64,000 bases of DNA from Closterium sp. NIES-65 (Eukaryota; Streptophyta; Zygnematophyceae; Desmidiales; Closteriaceae). The stretch covers positions 744,001 through 808,000 of the forward strand of contig CANXME010000553.1 in the NCBI GenBank assembly GCA_948144175.1. The letters are read 5' to 3'. Both the position numbers and the translations under genes were made by a program. Shown piece by piece: positions 9,666 through 31,699 of the stretch. Numbering within the stretch: position 1 is the stretch's first letter; every line of letters starts with the position of its first letter. The notes under the pieces were generated by a model. The model did no database searches. It worked only from the letters and a program-made list of their open reading frames with translations, and was not told the origin of the DNA.

Positions 9666-12600
9666 CTCTCGCCCGTTTAGCCTGCATGGATCGCAGAGCC
9701 TTCTCCCTCAGCTCCTCCATACTTCCCCCAAACCCCCCACCCCCCCTCTCTCTCTCCCCACCCTCTCCCTCCTCCCGCTCCCTCTCCCTCTTACCTCTCC
9801 CTTCACCATCCCCCCTTTCACCACCATTCACCCCTCCCTCATGCTGTCTCTCCTCCTCATCCTCACTGCTGCCTCGCTCCTCCTCCCCTCCCATCCCCCG
9901 CCGTGCCTCCTTAGCCGCGCGCTTCTCCTCCTTCCGCCGCCGCTTCTCCTCCTTCCTTTTCCTCTTCTCCTCCTTACGCGCCTTCTTCTCCTCCTTCCTC
10001 CTCCGCTTCGCCTCCCGCCTCTCCTCACTATTCATCCCCTCCTCCTCCTCCTCCCAATCATCACTCCCAAACCTCCCAAACCCCTCACCACCCATCTGAC
10101 CTCCCTGCCCGTCCCCTCGTGTCCCAGCCTCCCTTGTCGGACGGCGGGGGGAGGGAGAACCGGAGGAGGGAGGGGAAGCATCTTGTAGAGAGGCAGATGG
10201 TTCTTGGGAAGAGCGGAAGCTGCGAGACTGCCTCTGACTCCCCCCTGCCTCCTCATCCCCCTCCTCCTCCTCCTCTCCAGCTTCCTCCTCGCTCTGCTCC
10301 TTGCCCCTCCTATCTCTCCTACCCCTTCCATCCTCATGCCTATCACCACGACCCCGCGCATCACCTGCATCAGCACCGCCACCAGCACCGCCACCAACAC
10401 CGCCACCAGCACCTCCCTCCTCCTCCCAATCCTCCCCTGGCCCCTCCCTACGGCTAGGCCCCTTGCTGCTAGGACCCTTGCTGCTAAAACCCCTTGGCCT
10501 CTCTCGCATCTCCCCTCCCCTTTCATCCTCGTACCCTGCTCTCCGCCCTCCGCGCCCCTCCCCCCTTCCTGCGCCCCTTTCCTCATCTCGCCTCTCACGC
10601 GGACGCCCCTCGTAACCGCTCCCCTCCCCTCCGCGCGCCACATACCTCCCCCTTTCACCCTGCCTCCTCTCCCCGTCCGCACCCCACCTTTCCTCCTCCT
10701 CATCCCCCTCCTCCTCAACCCCTCCCCTCCCCCTTCGGCCTTCGCTCTCCTTCCTGCCACCAGACTTTTCGGAAGCACCCAGACGGTCATTCGGCTCGTC
10801 GCCCTCACTCTCGTCAGCATCGGGGGATGCAATGCCCACATCCCTCCCCCCACCCCTTTCCCCACCCCTTCCCCCATCCCTCCCCCCATCCCTTCCCCCA
10901 CCCCTTCCCCCATCCCTCCCCCCATGCCTACCCGCACCTGCACTGCCCTTGGCACTTCTCCCCGCGTCACCGCGGCCCCTTCCTCTCACCATCACCTCGT
11001 CGTCTCCCCCCTCATCCTCCACCAATCGACCCGCCCTGCCCTTCCGGGCCCCCTTGCCTTCCCCATCCTCCTCCCCGTCTTCCTCCTCCCCGTCTTCCTC
11101 CGCCTCGTCCTCCTCCACATTTCGCCACCCTGCTCCTCCTTTCCTAGCCTCCTTGCGCACAACACCCCGCACGTCCTCTTCATACTCCTCCTCGTCCTCC
11201 TCGTCACCATATTCATTACCATACTCCTCCCTGCCGCCCTTACTCCTACCGGGAACCCCGCGCTTGAACGACGTGCCCCTGTCTTTCCCGCTCCCTCGTT
11301 CATCCACCCGTCGCTCACCCCGTATCCTCTCCTCCCGCCCTCTCACGTCCCTCCCCCTATCCTCCCAATCTCTCACCTCCCGCCCTCTCTCGCCGCGTCC
11401 TCTGTCGGGTCCGCCTTCCTCTCGCCCCCGTATCGATCGGCCAGGCGGCGGAGGGTACCGCGCAAACGACTCCTCCTGCCGGGACGAACGACGAGGGGGG
11501 GGTGATCGGGACCCCCCCCCTCTGCGCCGATAGTCCCCTGGCGGCGACCGCCCGTCGCGCTGGTACCCGCGGCTTCTAGGCGGGGAGCGGTAGCGGCTGC
11601 TGCGGTAGGACGACGGCGGGGGGGAGCGCCGGGGGGAGCGGTACTCGGAGCGGCGGCGGCGGGGTGGGGACCGGGAGCGGCGCTCGGGGGAGAAAGAGCG
11701 GGAGCGATGGCGACGGCGGGCGGGGGAGCGGTTTCGAGGAGGGGGGGGCAAGGGGGCCTGATCCTGCTCCGCTTTTCCTTCGCCACCACCTGCATCATCG
11801 TCATCATCAGCAACAGCAGCAGCAACACCGGCTCCTACACCATCTGGCCTCTCATCCTCCTGCCCTTGACCTGTTCCTGTGGCACCACCATCGCCACCAG
11901 CAGCTGTAGCAGCAGCAGCTGCTGCTGCGGCTGCTTCTTTCTCCTGCGCCAGCTTAGCAGCCTGCGCCGTGAACGCAGCCGCAGCGGCCGTGGCGGCGGC
12001 GACGGCAGCGTTGCCGGCAGCAGTAGCGGCTGGGTCAGCCGGCGCTGGTACCGCAGGCGCAGGAGCAGGAGCGGGAGCAGCAGCAGCGGCGGCGGGAGCG
12101 GGATGTCCGAGGAGGGCAGCCGTGAGGCGCGCTGCTGCCTCTGCGGCCTTCCGTCGAGCAGCTTCCACGTCCACGCCCTGCGCACCAGCAGCGCACACAC
12201 GCATAACAGGGAGGTACCCGCGAAGAGAGGGAGACATTAAAAGGCACTCGTTGGACGTAGGCTGGAGAGACGCGAAGGGAGCGCTAGTGTGCTGTCGTTT
12301 GCTAAGCTACTAAGGTCGCGCGTCAGTACTCGTGGTAGCGGGTCTCTGACCACTCCCAACCGCGACTCACGGGGATGGAAGCAGCGGCAGTCCCAGGGCC
12401 CAGCAACGAGCCCTGCTGCATCCCCTTCTTGCGCCCAATCTCCGACAAAATGCGCTGCTCCGCTTCCTGCAGCGTAAAAAATAACAGGAGGACGCAAAAG
12501 CTAATCATATTAGACAAGATTGGATCAGATTAACAAACACGATCGAGAAGGGGAGACTAAAAAGAAAGCGAGCAAGCGAGCGCGACGCACCTTTTTCTTC

Positions 12601-13635
12601 CTCGTCTCCTCCGCCTTCTCGTCGAGAAACTTCTGCGGGATGCCGCTGACGTTGGCCTGCGCGCTGAGCAGCAGGCACCAGAGCTCGCGCATGAAGCGCG
12701 CCGTGTGGCGCTCCATGAAACCGGTCAACTGAATCTGGACCTGCTTGCCGTCCACCTTCTGCAGCACGCGAGAGGAGGAAGGGTTTGTGGGACGCGGAGA
12801 GGAGAGGCAGAGAAAAAGAACAACGGCGACGGCTGTTCTGCAAGTGCTCCGAGCAAATGGTACGCAGGAGGCAGGCAAAGATAACAGAACGGTAACAGGA
12901 GGGTTACCAGTCCGCCAGCCATGGCTGGCTTTCCTGCTGCACCGAAGGTGAACGGCAAGCAGGGTTATCCTGCAGAGCAGATGTCCCTTGCAGTGTGATG
13001 AGTCATCGATCATTGCAATCATGGCGACCCTGATGCCATGGCGGGACTGGGCAGTGATCCAAGCCATGTGGATGCCGAAGCTGTCGACAAGATCACAACC
13101 GATCGGAATAAGCTCTTGAACCGAGACTTAACTAAGATTCTGAACAGCCTCCTCGCCAAAGAAAAAAAACCCTTCGATAAAAAGTGAAACGACAGCAAGA
13201 CCTTTGTAAGGAAATGGCGTGTTGAGAGGCTCGTAAGTAATTCCCATACCTTGCCCTCTAGCAGGCTGTAAATAAAATTGATGAGCACTTCATCCTCCAC
13301 GCCCAGAAGCTCAGTCACCCTCTTGGCTATCCATGGCTGCATCACCTCCTTCTTTACCTTGGTCATATCCACCTGCGGAAAAAAAAAAGGACCCAAAAAA
13401 AAAAAAACAAACAAACAAAACAAAACCGGCTGGAAATAAGTCCATCACCGCTCGCTAAATGCGTAAAAGAAAAGTGGTTAAAGAAGCGTGAACCCCGGCA
13501 ACAAGAAACATCTAGTGCACTTGCCGGCTCATCAAGCTCCGGTGCGAACTTCTGCGATTTAAGCAGCTTCGCGTTCTTGTTGGAGAATCTGCTGTCCTGA
13601 TCCGCACTGGTCCCTCGGAAGAAACCCCCCGACAT
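9658..13635 (-). CDS. SRRM1: SRRM1-like PWI-domain / RS-domain splicing coactivator
   Basis: Five exons join in phase: 13635-13525, 13372-13250, 12758-12591, 12466-12371 and 12177-9658, giving 1005 aa. The N-terminus (GFFRGTSADQDSRFSNKNAKLLKS) and the PWI domain (QPWIAKRVTELLG; LTGFMERHTARFMRELW; LLLSAQANVSGIPQKFLDEK) align with animal and plant SRRM1 without gaps through residue 41. SRRM1 is a nuclear splicing coactivator; the PWI domain binds nucleic acid and the RS region binds SR proteins. Exon 5 encodes an Ala-rich stretch, an acidic stretch, an RS/RSP region (SRSFSPERRSRSPPRRRRS), a long Arg/Glu/Gly-rich region and a basic KKARKEEKRKRKEEKR block. It ends LREKALRSMQAKR like plant homologues. 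Intron 1 appears to use a GC donor (CCG|GCAAGT). Unlike its neighbours, its exons are not duplicated. Confidence 0.92.
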
Positions 13636-14151
13636 GGCTGCGGTTTCGTCACTAGTAACCGCAACAATGAATCTGCTACCGGAAAAACCCGCGTCGGCTT
13701 TACGATAAGGCCTATGAAAAAATCAGAATATCCCAAGAATCGTCGCGGGAAAAACCATACGAGTCGCACATCCAGGAATAATGGAAAGATATCTCGCAGG
13801 TCCACATAAAAGGACCTCTACCGGGATATATAAGATCACAGGTTCGTAGCCAAGCTCCTGCTAGCAGACCTGTAACAGCTCCTGCTACCAGATCCTGCAG
13901 CTACATAGCATCTGGAACAGCTAAATGGATGAGGCTGGCGACGGTCGCGAAGCGTCGCAAAGATGGCGAAGCAAGCTGGCGATGAAAAGCCTGGTGTGGG
14001 AGGCGGGAATGACACTTTCGATTCGACCCGCTACTTCAAATAGATGCCCGCTATTTGACCACTAAAAATCATATAAAGGCGGAAAGTTACGAGCGAAAAA
14101 TGGTTATGACTACATAATCAGCTCAATTGGAATGAAAAAACTAAAATGGTC
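13636..14151. other. Intergenic region between GT90 3' end and SRRM1-like start
   Basis: About 500 bp without a gene. It should contain the promoter and 5' UTR of the SRRM1-like gene and the 3' flank of the GT90 gene. Nothing further can be supported. Confidence 0.4.
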
Positions 14152-17100
14152 CTACTCTGATGCTACCCTAGCTTGAGCATGTCCCACAGGATCATGAATC
14201 TCAACAGAAGCTAAGCTTTCCTTCGCATCCAACCACGTCCATTTCTCCTCCGGCACACCCGTAACACAAAAATCCGAGCACAGACCCCCGCCTTCAACCT
14301 TACAACTCGGCTTCGTCACATTTCCACCCGCCCATTCCGCGGAAAGAACAGCCTTGCCGCCTTGACAAACAGTCGGTGCGACAACAGCTTGCGGGGTTTC
14401 CATGGCTCTAGCGGCATATTTGGCAAGGAGTACGGCCCAGTAGTGGACTCGGCTTTGCCACGTGCACACATGAGAGGCGAGCTCGTTTGCGTTGAGCAGC
14501 ACGGTGTGCACTGCATCGTCGTGCTGCCTCATCCACTCCACTGCTGCCACCAAATCCGTGAAGCTGCAGTGCTCGACACATGACAGCACACGAATAATGG
14601 GGGAGAAGGGTAGGTGCAGGTGATGAGTTTTCTTGGTACAGATGCACAATGGAGGGAAAGAAGAAGCATGCACATATGTATTGGGGATGTACTGAACTCC
14701 AGGCAGCACTGACCTGTGTGTAACGGGGATGTAGTGTACTCCGGGCAGCATGAGCGGCTCAAAATACTGCATGAAGCCCGAGTGGTGCCGAATGATGGCC
14801 TGCTGGCCACTCAGAGCGCGACACGTGTCACGAGAGCCCACCATCTCATCCACCACAACCACATACTTGAACGTGCTCTCCTTCACCCCCTCCTCCATCT
14901 CCTCCGCCAATACAAACCCGTTCCTGCGGGAAAGAGACCCTCGAGAGGATGGGCGGGAGACGAGAAGGAGGAACGGAGGGGGATGAGAAGGAGGAATGGA
15001 GGGGGATGAAAAGGAGGAAGGGAGGGGGATGAAGGAGGAAGGGAGGGGGATGAGAAGGAGGAAGGGAGGGGGATGAGAAGGAGGAAGGGAGGGGGATGAG
15101 AAGGAGGAAGGGAGGGAGGATATACTTGAACGCGCACTCCTTCATCCCCTCCTCCATCTCCTCCGCCAACACGAACCCGTGCCTGAGGCGGGGAAAGAGA
15201 GCAGCGGGTTGGGGGGTGAACGGGTAGGGACACAAGGGAAGTGCACCACATGGCACTTCACCACATGGCACTTCACCACATGGCACTTCCCCACATGGCA
15301 CTTCCCCACATGGCACTTCCCCACATGGCACTTCCCCACATGGCACTTCCCCACATGGCACTTCCCCACATGGCACTTCCCACATGGCATGGTGCTTCCT
15401 CAAAACAGAAATCACACAGCACAAAGACATACCACCTGTGCACCGCACTGAACCACTCACTTCTTGAGCAACTCTTTAGGGTCGGCCAGGTCTATCGGGC
15501 CAAATCTGGAGATCCGAGCGTCCAGCAGGTCCGGGCGAGAGTCGGAGGTTCGGTGCAGGCGCAGGCGGAAGCTGGAGGCCCAGTTGTAGGGCTTCAGCTG
15601 AAACTCAAACCCACTGCCCCGCCACACTGCCCTGCCTTCCTTCTGCAGCATGTGGTGGGGAGGCAGCATGTGGTGGGGAGGCAGCATGTGGTGGGGAGGC
15701 AGCACGTGACAGACAGGTGCACAGAGGTCCAAGGAACGGATGAGAAGGGGTGGGAGGGAGGCAGAGAGGGGGGCTTTCTATAGAAGCTGGAGGCCCGGTT
15801 GTACGGCTTCAGCTGCAACTTGAAGCGAGGTTGTTTTTGAGACGTCTCAAAAACAACCTCGCTTCATGTGGCCTTTCTATAGAAGCTGGAGGCCCAGTTG
15901 TACGGCTTCAGCTGCAACTCAAACCCACTACCCCGCCACACCGCCCTTCCCTCCTTCTGTGAGATGAGGTTGTACGGCTTTTGTGTGGACTAGCCTGCGA
16001 TGTGAATGACATGCCTTGACCAGAGCACAAGGGACGCACCTTGTGCCAGGGCACATGCTCAGTATGCTGTGGAGAGGACTAGTCAAGGTCAAGGGGGTCC
16101 GAGATGAGAATGTCCGTGCAGCCGGGAGTCCACTGCGTGCTGACTAGCCTATCTGAGACATGGTTCGGCAAGCAGCCCAAGAGACACTAGGGACTGACCT
16201 TGGCCCAGGGCACATGCTCCGCATGAACAGGGGGCGAGTAGTCGAGGTCGAGGGGGTCGGGGAAGAGGATGGCCGTGGAGCCGGGCGTCCACTGCGTGCT
16301 GAAAGAGCAGGGTGTGCTCAACTCGCCACGAAAGGCTTAAAAGCGTTAACAGATTAAAGAAAGGGGACGGACCTTGCCCCAGGGCGCGTGCTCAGTGTGC
16401 TGTGGTGGGGAATAGTCGAGGTCGAGGGGGTCGGGGAAGAGAATGTCGGTGGAGCCGGGGGTCCACTGCGTGCTGAAGACGGGGAAGCCGGAGCAGCCCG
16501 AGGAGAGCGAGTTGTCGAAACTCACGGGCTTGTCACACGCGTTTATGAATAGCTCCGCTCGCAGTGCTGTTGTGGGAAGGGGGAAGGAGAAGGGGAGGGA
16601 GAGGGGAGAAGGAGGAAGGAGGTATTGAGGGGAGATATTGGCAGGTAGAGCGTGCGTATGTGAGCAGAGCTGAGCGGAGCAGCTGGAGCAGCCAGAGGAG
16701 GGCGAGTTGTCAAAGCTGATGGGTTGTCACACGCGTCTATAAATAGCTCCGCACGCAGTGCTGTTGTGGGGGGAGTGGTTGGGAGGGAAGAGGGGGTGGG
16801 GGAAGAGGGGGTGGGGGAAGGAGGCACTGAGGGGAGAATGATGGCAGGTCGAGCAGCTGGAGCAGCTGGAGGAGCTGGAGGAGAGCGAGTTGTCGAAGCT
16901 GACGGGCTTGTCACACGCGTTCATGAATAGCTCCGCTCGCAGTGCTGTTGGGAGGAGATGGGAAAGGAGTTGCTTGGGGAGTTGAGGATGGGTTTACAAA
17001 TGATAAGCGAACACAATAGCCTGGTTCGGATTGAGGTTGTGTGACAGAAGAAAAAACGCCTGGAATTAGGACATACATCTAAGGTCGTATGCAGTGATGA

Positions 17101-18397
17101 CGCACACCTTAGCTTCCACCCCACTAATTTCAGGTCACAACAGATAATGTGTGGACACAGACGTACATTGGAGGTCGTATGCAGTGATGGCGTGGAGGAT
17201 CGTCTAGACTGCCAGGATGATGCGTTTGAGGCGCCTTAAAAGCCCTCTGACGTTCACCCCACTGGTTCCAGGTCATAGCAAAAGATATTTGATAACAGGG
17301 GATAGTATAGACACGGACGTACATCGGAGGTCGTATGCAGTGATGGCGTGCAGGATCATCTTCACTGCCAGGTTCACACGCTTGAGCTTGCGTGGATCTT
17401 CCAGGAAGGAGCCGTAGCGGAAGTACACACGACCTAGCACTATGCGCACATGCGCCAGGCATGGCTGCATCTGCAGATGGGGGGCAGTGAAAGCGGGTGG
17501 TGGGGGGGGAATGCATGGGATTGCGGATCGACGTATGGGACTTGGTGGGGGAGGGGGGGAATGGTGCTGAGAAGTGCCGTGAGGGAGAAGCAGAGGAGTG
17601 AGACACAGATGGATGCGGTGGAGTGGGGAGGGGTACCTTGGGGTTGACGGCCATGGCTGGGAACATGATCTGCTTCACCATGCCCGCCTTTCCCAACCCC
17701 TTGCTGATGCCCTGCTTGTTCGCACGCACACACACAGGGACACAGGCACACACGCACAAAGGCGCAGGAACAGAGCAACACAAGGGCACACTGTATGAGA
17801 GCACACACTTATGCGCCAGGAAATGATCTCTCCATCCCCTCTTATCCCCTATCCCTCACCACCACTCTCAACCCCCCACCCACCCCTCCGCCCCCTCACT
17901 CACATTTATCCAGATAGCTTCCCACACCCCCTTTCCCCCATTGTCAACTCACATCGATCCGCACCCACGACGCCAGGAACCTCTCAGCCAGCCGTGCAAA
18001 CGCCAGCGTGAGCCGATTCCCCGTGCTGAGCGTGCCGGCCGTCAGCAGCCCCTCCACCACGTGCCCCCACGGCGCCTTGCCGTCGTCCTCCCCCTCCTCC
18101 GCCGCCACCACCTTCCCCATCGCCTGGTACCGCGCAGGGGAGTAAAACTCCGCCACCTCCAACCGCCCCCCGTCCGCGTCCGACGCAAACGCGTGCCGCC
18201 GATCCCACGAGGAGGACGACGAGGAGGACGACGAGGAGGAGCGAGAGACCAGGTCGAGGAGGGCGTGGTGGTCGTGCGAGGAATGATTCACCCACGGACC
18301 CTCCAGCGCGCCTCGCGCGTTCAGCTGGATGGGGAACTCGCACCCGCCCCGCTCCACCAGCAGCGCCGCCAGCTGCGCCGAGGGGAACCAGGTGCGC
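14152..18397 (-). CDS. GT90 / CAP10-family O-glycosyltransferase (rumi/KDELC-like), N-terminal exon(s) uncertain
   Basis: Exons that join in phase: 18397-17953, 17711-17637, 17470-17323, 16566-16373, 15642-15461, 14923-14714 and 14563-14152 (stop TAG), together about 555 aa. Family marks in order: AHVRIVLGRVYFR and a long helix; LRAELFINACDKP; STQWTPGSTDILFPDP then PWGKKEGRAVWRGS, the GT90 nucleotide-sugar region; LLDARISRF; FKYVVVVDE...SRDTCRALSGQQAIIRHHS; FEPLMLPGVHYIPV; then FTDLVAAVEWM. GT90 enzymes add glucose or xylose to proteins or glycans in the ER/Golgi. The first listed exon starts mid-codon, so at least one more 5' exon exists. A hydrophobic signal-anchor-like stretch (LLSIALVAVVAST) near 18850 is a candidate. 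Most internal exons have one or two extra tandem copies in neighbouring introns; the set chosen keeps frame and splice sites. Confidence 0.8.
14985..15115. repeat. 23-bp purine-rich minisatellite in a GT90 intron
   Basis: About five copies of GAGAAGGAGGAAGGGAGGGG plus GAT, between two copies of the VLAEEMEEG-encoding exon (14923 and about 15188). Confidence 0.85.
15121..15188 (-). repeat. Extra copy of the GT90 VLAEEMEEG exon start
   Basis: Encodes HGFVLAEEMEEGMKECAFKY after a CAG acceptor in the same phase as the full exon at 14923-14714 (NGFVLAEEMEEGVKESTFKY), then diverges. It has a usable acceptor but no clear donor. Confidence 0.75.
15236..15388. repeat. 15-bp minisatellite in a GT90 intron
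   Basis: Nine to ten copies of the unit CACATGGCACTTCCC, with CTTCACCACATGGCA as an early variant. Confidence 0.9.
15540..15955 (-). repeat. Three tandem copies of the GT90 KPYNWASSF-type exon segment
   Basis: Copies at about 15560-15642 (functional exon), 15773-15821 and 15872-15955 share the segment encoding (F)QLKPYN.ASSF. The last two are separated by a perfect 44-bp palindrome at 15822-15865. Confidence 0.85.
15822..15865. repeat. Perfect 44-bp palindrome (22-bp arms, no spacer)
   Basis: GAAGCGAGGTTGTTTTTGAG, then ACGT, then the exact reverse complement of the first 20 bases. It lies exactly between two tandem exon copies and can form a hairpin or cruciform. Confidence 0.95.
16021..16480 (-). 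repeat. Three tandem copies of the GT90 DILFPDPLDLDYSP exon segment
   Basis: Copies at about 16021-16145, 16196-16305 and 16373-16480 encode variants of TQWTPGST.ILFPDPLDLDYSP...HAPW. Only the rightmost joins the rest of its exon (16566-16373). Confidence 0.85.
16500..16950 (-). repeat. Three tandem copies of the GT90 LRAELFI(N/D)ACDKPVSFDNS segment
   Basis: Copies at about 16500-16566, 16690-16762 and 16870-16945. Each keeps an AACAG acceptor and the GCGAGCGGAGCTAT start of the exon, with small changes between copies. Confidence 0.85.
17040..17400 (-). repeat. Three tandem copies of the GT90 HAITAYDL exon end with its donor
   Basis: Segments around 17070, 17155 and 17323 repeat the end of the exon and the donor side, with the shared GGTCGTATGCAGTGATGGCG core. 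An imperfect TTTGAGGC/GCCTTAAA palindrome (17225-17240) sits between the second and third. Confidence 0.8.
17225..17240. repeat. 16-bp near-palindrome of the TTTGAG..CTCAAA type
   Basis: TTTGAGGCGCCTTAAA, one mismatch from perfect, between tandem copies of a GT90 exon end. Confidence 0.75.
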
Positions 18398-19906
18398 CTG
18401 CAGGAGGGTGGATGTGGGGGAAGGTGGATGTGGGGGGTGTGAATGTGGGAAAAGCGGGTGGATATGGGGGGAGGTGGATGTGGAAGGTGGGGGAACGGGT
18501 TTGGATGTGTTGGGAAGATGGACGGTAGGTGGGGAAAGCGAAGGGCGAACCACATCCACTCATATCCCTGGGGAGAGCGGCGAGGTGCGGCGAGGGAGCC
18601 AGGTTCTCCTGGGGGTGGTTTGACATGTGGATGGATCATGGATCTACGGAGGAGCAGATATGCTGAGTTAGCCATCGGTTGTTAGAGCAGGGAGACGACT
18701 GCGACGACGGAGACGACTGCGACGACGGAGACGACTGCGACGACGGCGACGACTGCGACGACGCCGGCGACGGCGACGAGGGACGAGCGACAAGCGGTAC
18801 CTGGTGGAGGCGACGACGGCGACGAGAGCGATGGACAGGAGGGTTCGACCGCGAAGCGACGCGAACCAGTCGCCTCCCGCCTTACCCGCCGGAAAATGCG
18901 GCGGCCGACGCGGGCCCCCCCGGGGCCCTCTGGTCATCATTGTGATTGGCTGTCGGATGGCAGTCGGACTACCGTCGGATTGCAATCAAATGACGACGGG
19001 ATGACCGTCGGATTGCAATCGACGGATCTTCAGGGGTTCGCGATCGGGAATCAAATTGGGAGAAGCATGAAAGGCGAGCGGTGACACTCGGCGATTTTCG
19101 ATCTCAAGTGACTCGAGCGGAACGGTAAACGGTAGAGTGAGAGGATCGCCTCAGCGTCTCGCCTTGGGATCTCACTCGCCTAATGAACAGTGCGCGACTC
19201 CTGGAAGGTGGTTCTGAACGATGCTCCTAAAAGGTTCTCCTCAATAGTGCTTTCAAGTCGCAATATTCTCAGTCCTGATTGCGACGCCTCAGTCCTCCAT
19301 GCGACGCACTGCGAGCACTTGCAGCTCCCAAGGACATCTTAAAGACATCAAAAGGAGAAATCATCGTAGGCGAACTCAGATTTATTTTTGCACTTCCACC
19401 GACTGACCAATTACTGCTTGAGTTCTCCACATAAGATTTTGATATCCTGCAGATTCGGAGTTCCCTGTGCTATCTTCTTCCCAATGCTCTCTGCTGCCTG
19501 CAATTCCCGAGGTTGGTGGTGAGGGAGGGAGTTCCTGAGGGAGTTCCCTTCACTAGTAGGTCAGGGAGGGATCTCAACCTGCGGCTGCCGCCAGAGAGAC
19601 TCGGATTGAAATTCCCGCTAACAAACCATCGCTGACGGCAACACACAAGAATGAAACACGATTTAGTAATGGCATATTCCATAATTGCTCATATCAGTCT
19701 TATTACAATTTTATGGTAACTAGCAAACCAGGTCATAGATCCTGTATCCTGATGCCCGTGGGAACCCATAATTTCCCACCCCCTTTGCGATCTCCTGGTT
19801 AGTGCCCTTTCCGTCCAGTATCCAGGAAGTCTTCTAGAGCCCCTCATCCTTGCCTTAACACGATAACTTATTTCCTTTGCCAGAGATACCACCTTTGTAA
19901 AACAAA
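18398..19906. other. GT90 upstream region and C2/GRAM 3' flank; probable 5' exon not resolved
   Basis: 18400-18985 (minus) contains an open stretch with a hydrophobic segment (LLSIALVAVVAST) followed by an 18-bp repeat (GACGACTGCGACGACGGA, 18680-18760), a candidate signal-anchor exon of the GT90 gene. 18986-19906 shows no gene; it should hold the GT90 promoter and the 3' UTR of the C2/GRAM gene. Confidence 0.35.
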
Positions 19907-30337
<10,431 letters not shown>

Positions 30338-31044
30338 CGTGGAAAGCAAATCTCGGTAAGTAATTGTGCTCGTAAGCTAGTCAAAACTGCACCGGAGAGT
30401 CAGCGGAGGGAAACTGAGCATTCCAGTTTCACATGACGCCTCAGTGGACGAGCTGACATTAGTAGACGTTCCCTACATTGTCTGGGAGTGGCATTCCGAC
30501 AAAAAAGGAACGTACATGACCTTGGAAACGCTTAGGCCTGCAGAATGCTAACGAAGCGAACAAAGCGAACAGACCTTGGGAATGCATTCTAGGTTTCCAA
30601 GTTTGTCGTCGCAATCGAGCACGCCAGCGAGAGCAGCGAGAGGGGTGCTGTACGGTACCAAAGTGTATTATCTAGGGTGCGATGAGGTTGAGAGGCATGC
30701 GCTGTGACAATCCCGAAGCTGAGAGCAAGCTGGGAATCGACGGTGACGATTGGACGGACGAGATTTCGTGTGGTGCCAAGTGAGTTTCGTTTCGTGTGAA
30801 TTAATCGAAGCAGAAGCGGCATGGCGTCATAAACCAGGGCTGAAGCAGCCGCCATCTGCTCCGATTGGTTGACGGGTGCTTCCGCGACGCAGGTTGCGCT
30901 TCTGAAGATCATGTGCCTCTTGCTGCTCAGGTACTTGACTAGTTTCGCGTATAGATACACTAGCTCGCCCATCCAGCAAGAGGAACCAATCCATATGGAA
31001 ACAATACCAGAAGTGCTAAATTCTACAGGCCTAATATTAGGCCC
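30338..31044. other. Upstream region of the C2/GRAM gene; no gene seen
   Basis: Only short unconserved open frames on both strands. It should contain the 5' UTR and promoter of the C2/GRAM gene. Confidence 0.4.
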
Positions 31045-31690
31045 TTCGAGCCCTGTGTTAGTGTGCCCGATTCTACAAGCCCTGTGATTAGTGTGCACAA
31101 TCCTACGAACCCTGCTGTAACTGTGCTCCAGTAGTTTGTGTGCCCGATTCTGCAAGCCCTTGGTTAGTGTGCGCGATTCTAAAAGCCCTGCAGTTAGTGT
31201 GCTCAATTACGATATACAAGCCCTGTTGTTCATGTGCTTGATTCTACACCCGCTGTAGTTCGTGTGGTCAATTCTACAAACCCTGTAATTAGTGTGCTCG
31301 TTTCTACAAGCCCTGTTGTTAGTGTGCTCAATTCTACAGGCCCTGTAGTTTATGTGCTCGTTTGTACAAGCCTATGCACTTAGTGTGCTCGATTCTACAA
31401 GCCCTGTTGTTAGTGTGTGCTCAAAGTACAAGCGCTGCAGCTAGTCTACTCGATTGTATGAACTCTGCAGTTAATGGCCTCGATTGTACGAGCTCTGAGA
31501 TTAGTGTGACTGGTTCTACAAGCCCTGTGATTAGTGTGCTAGGATATACGGTACAGGCCCTGGTGTTATTGTGCTCCTGCAGTTAGTGTGTTCGATTCTG
31601 CAAGTCCTGTAGTAAGTGCTCTCGATTCTACAAGCCCTGTAGATAGTGTGCTCGACTCTACAGGACCTGCAACTTGTGCTCCCACTTCAC
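31045..31690. repeat. Degenerate 29-31 bp minisatellite
   Basis: About 20 diverged copies of a unit like GCCCTGTAGTTAGTGTGCTC + GATTCTACAA. Confidence 0.9.
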
Positions 31691-31699
31691 CCCCCGTGG

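Noticed and set aside
9686..11533. Several long Pro/Ser-rich open frames on the plus strand
   Set aside because: They are antisense shadows of the Arg/Glu/Gly-rich exon 5 of the SRRM1-like gene; no splice or domain support.
13825..13840. TATATAAG as a promoter TATA box
   Set aside because: It lies on the plus strand while both neighbouring genes are on the minus strand.
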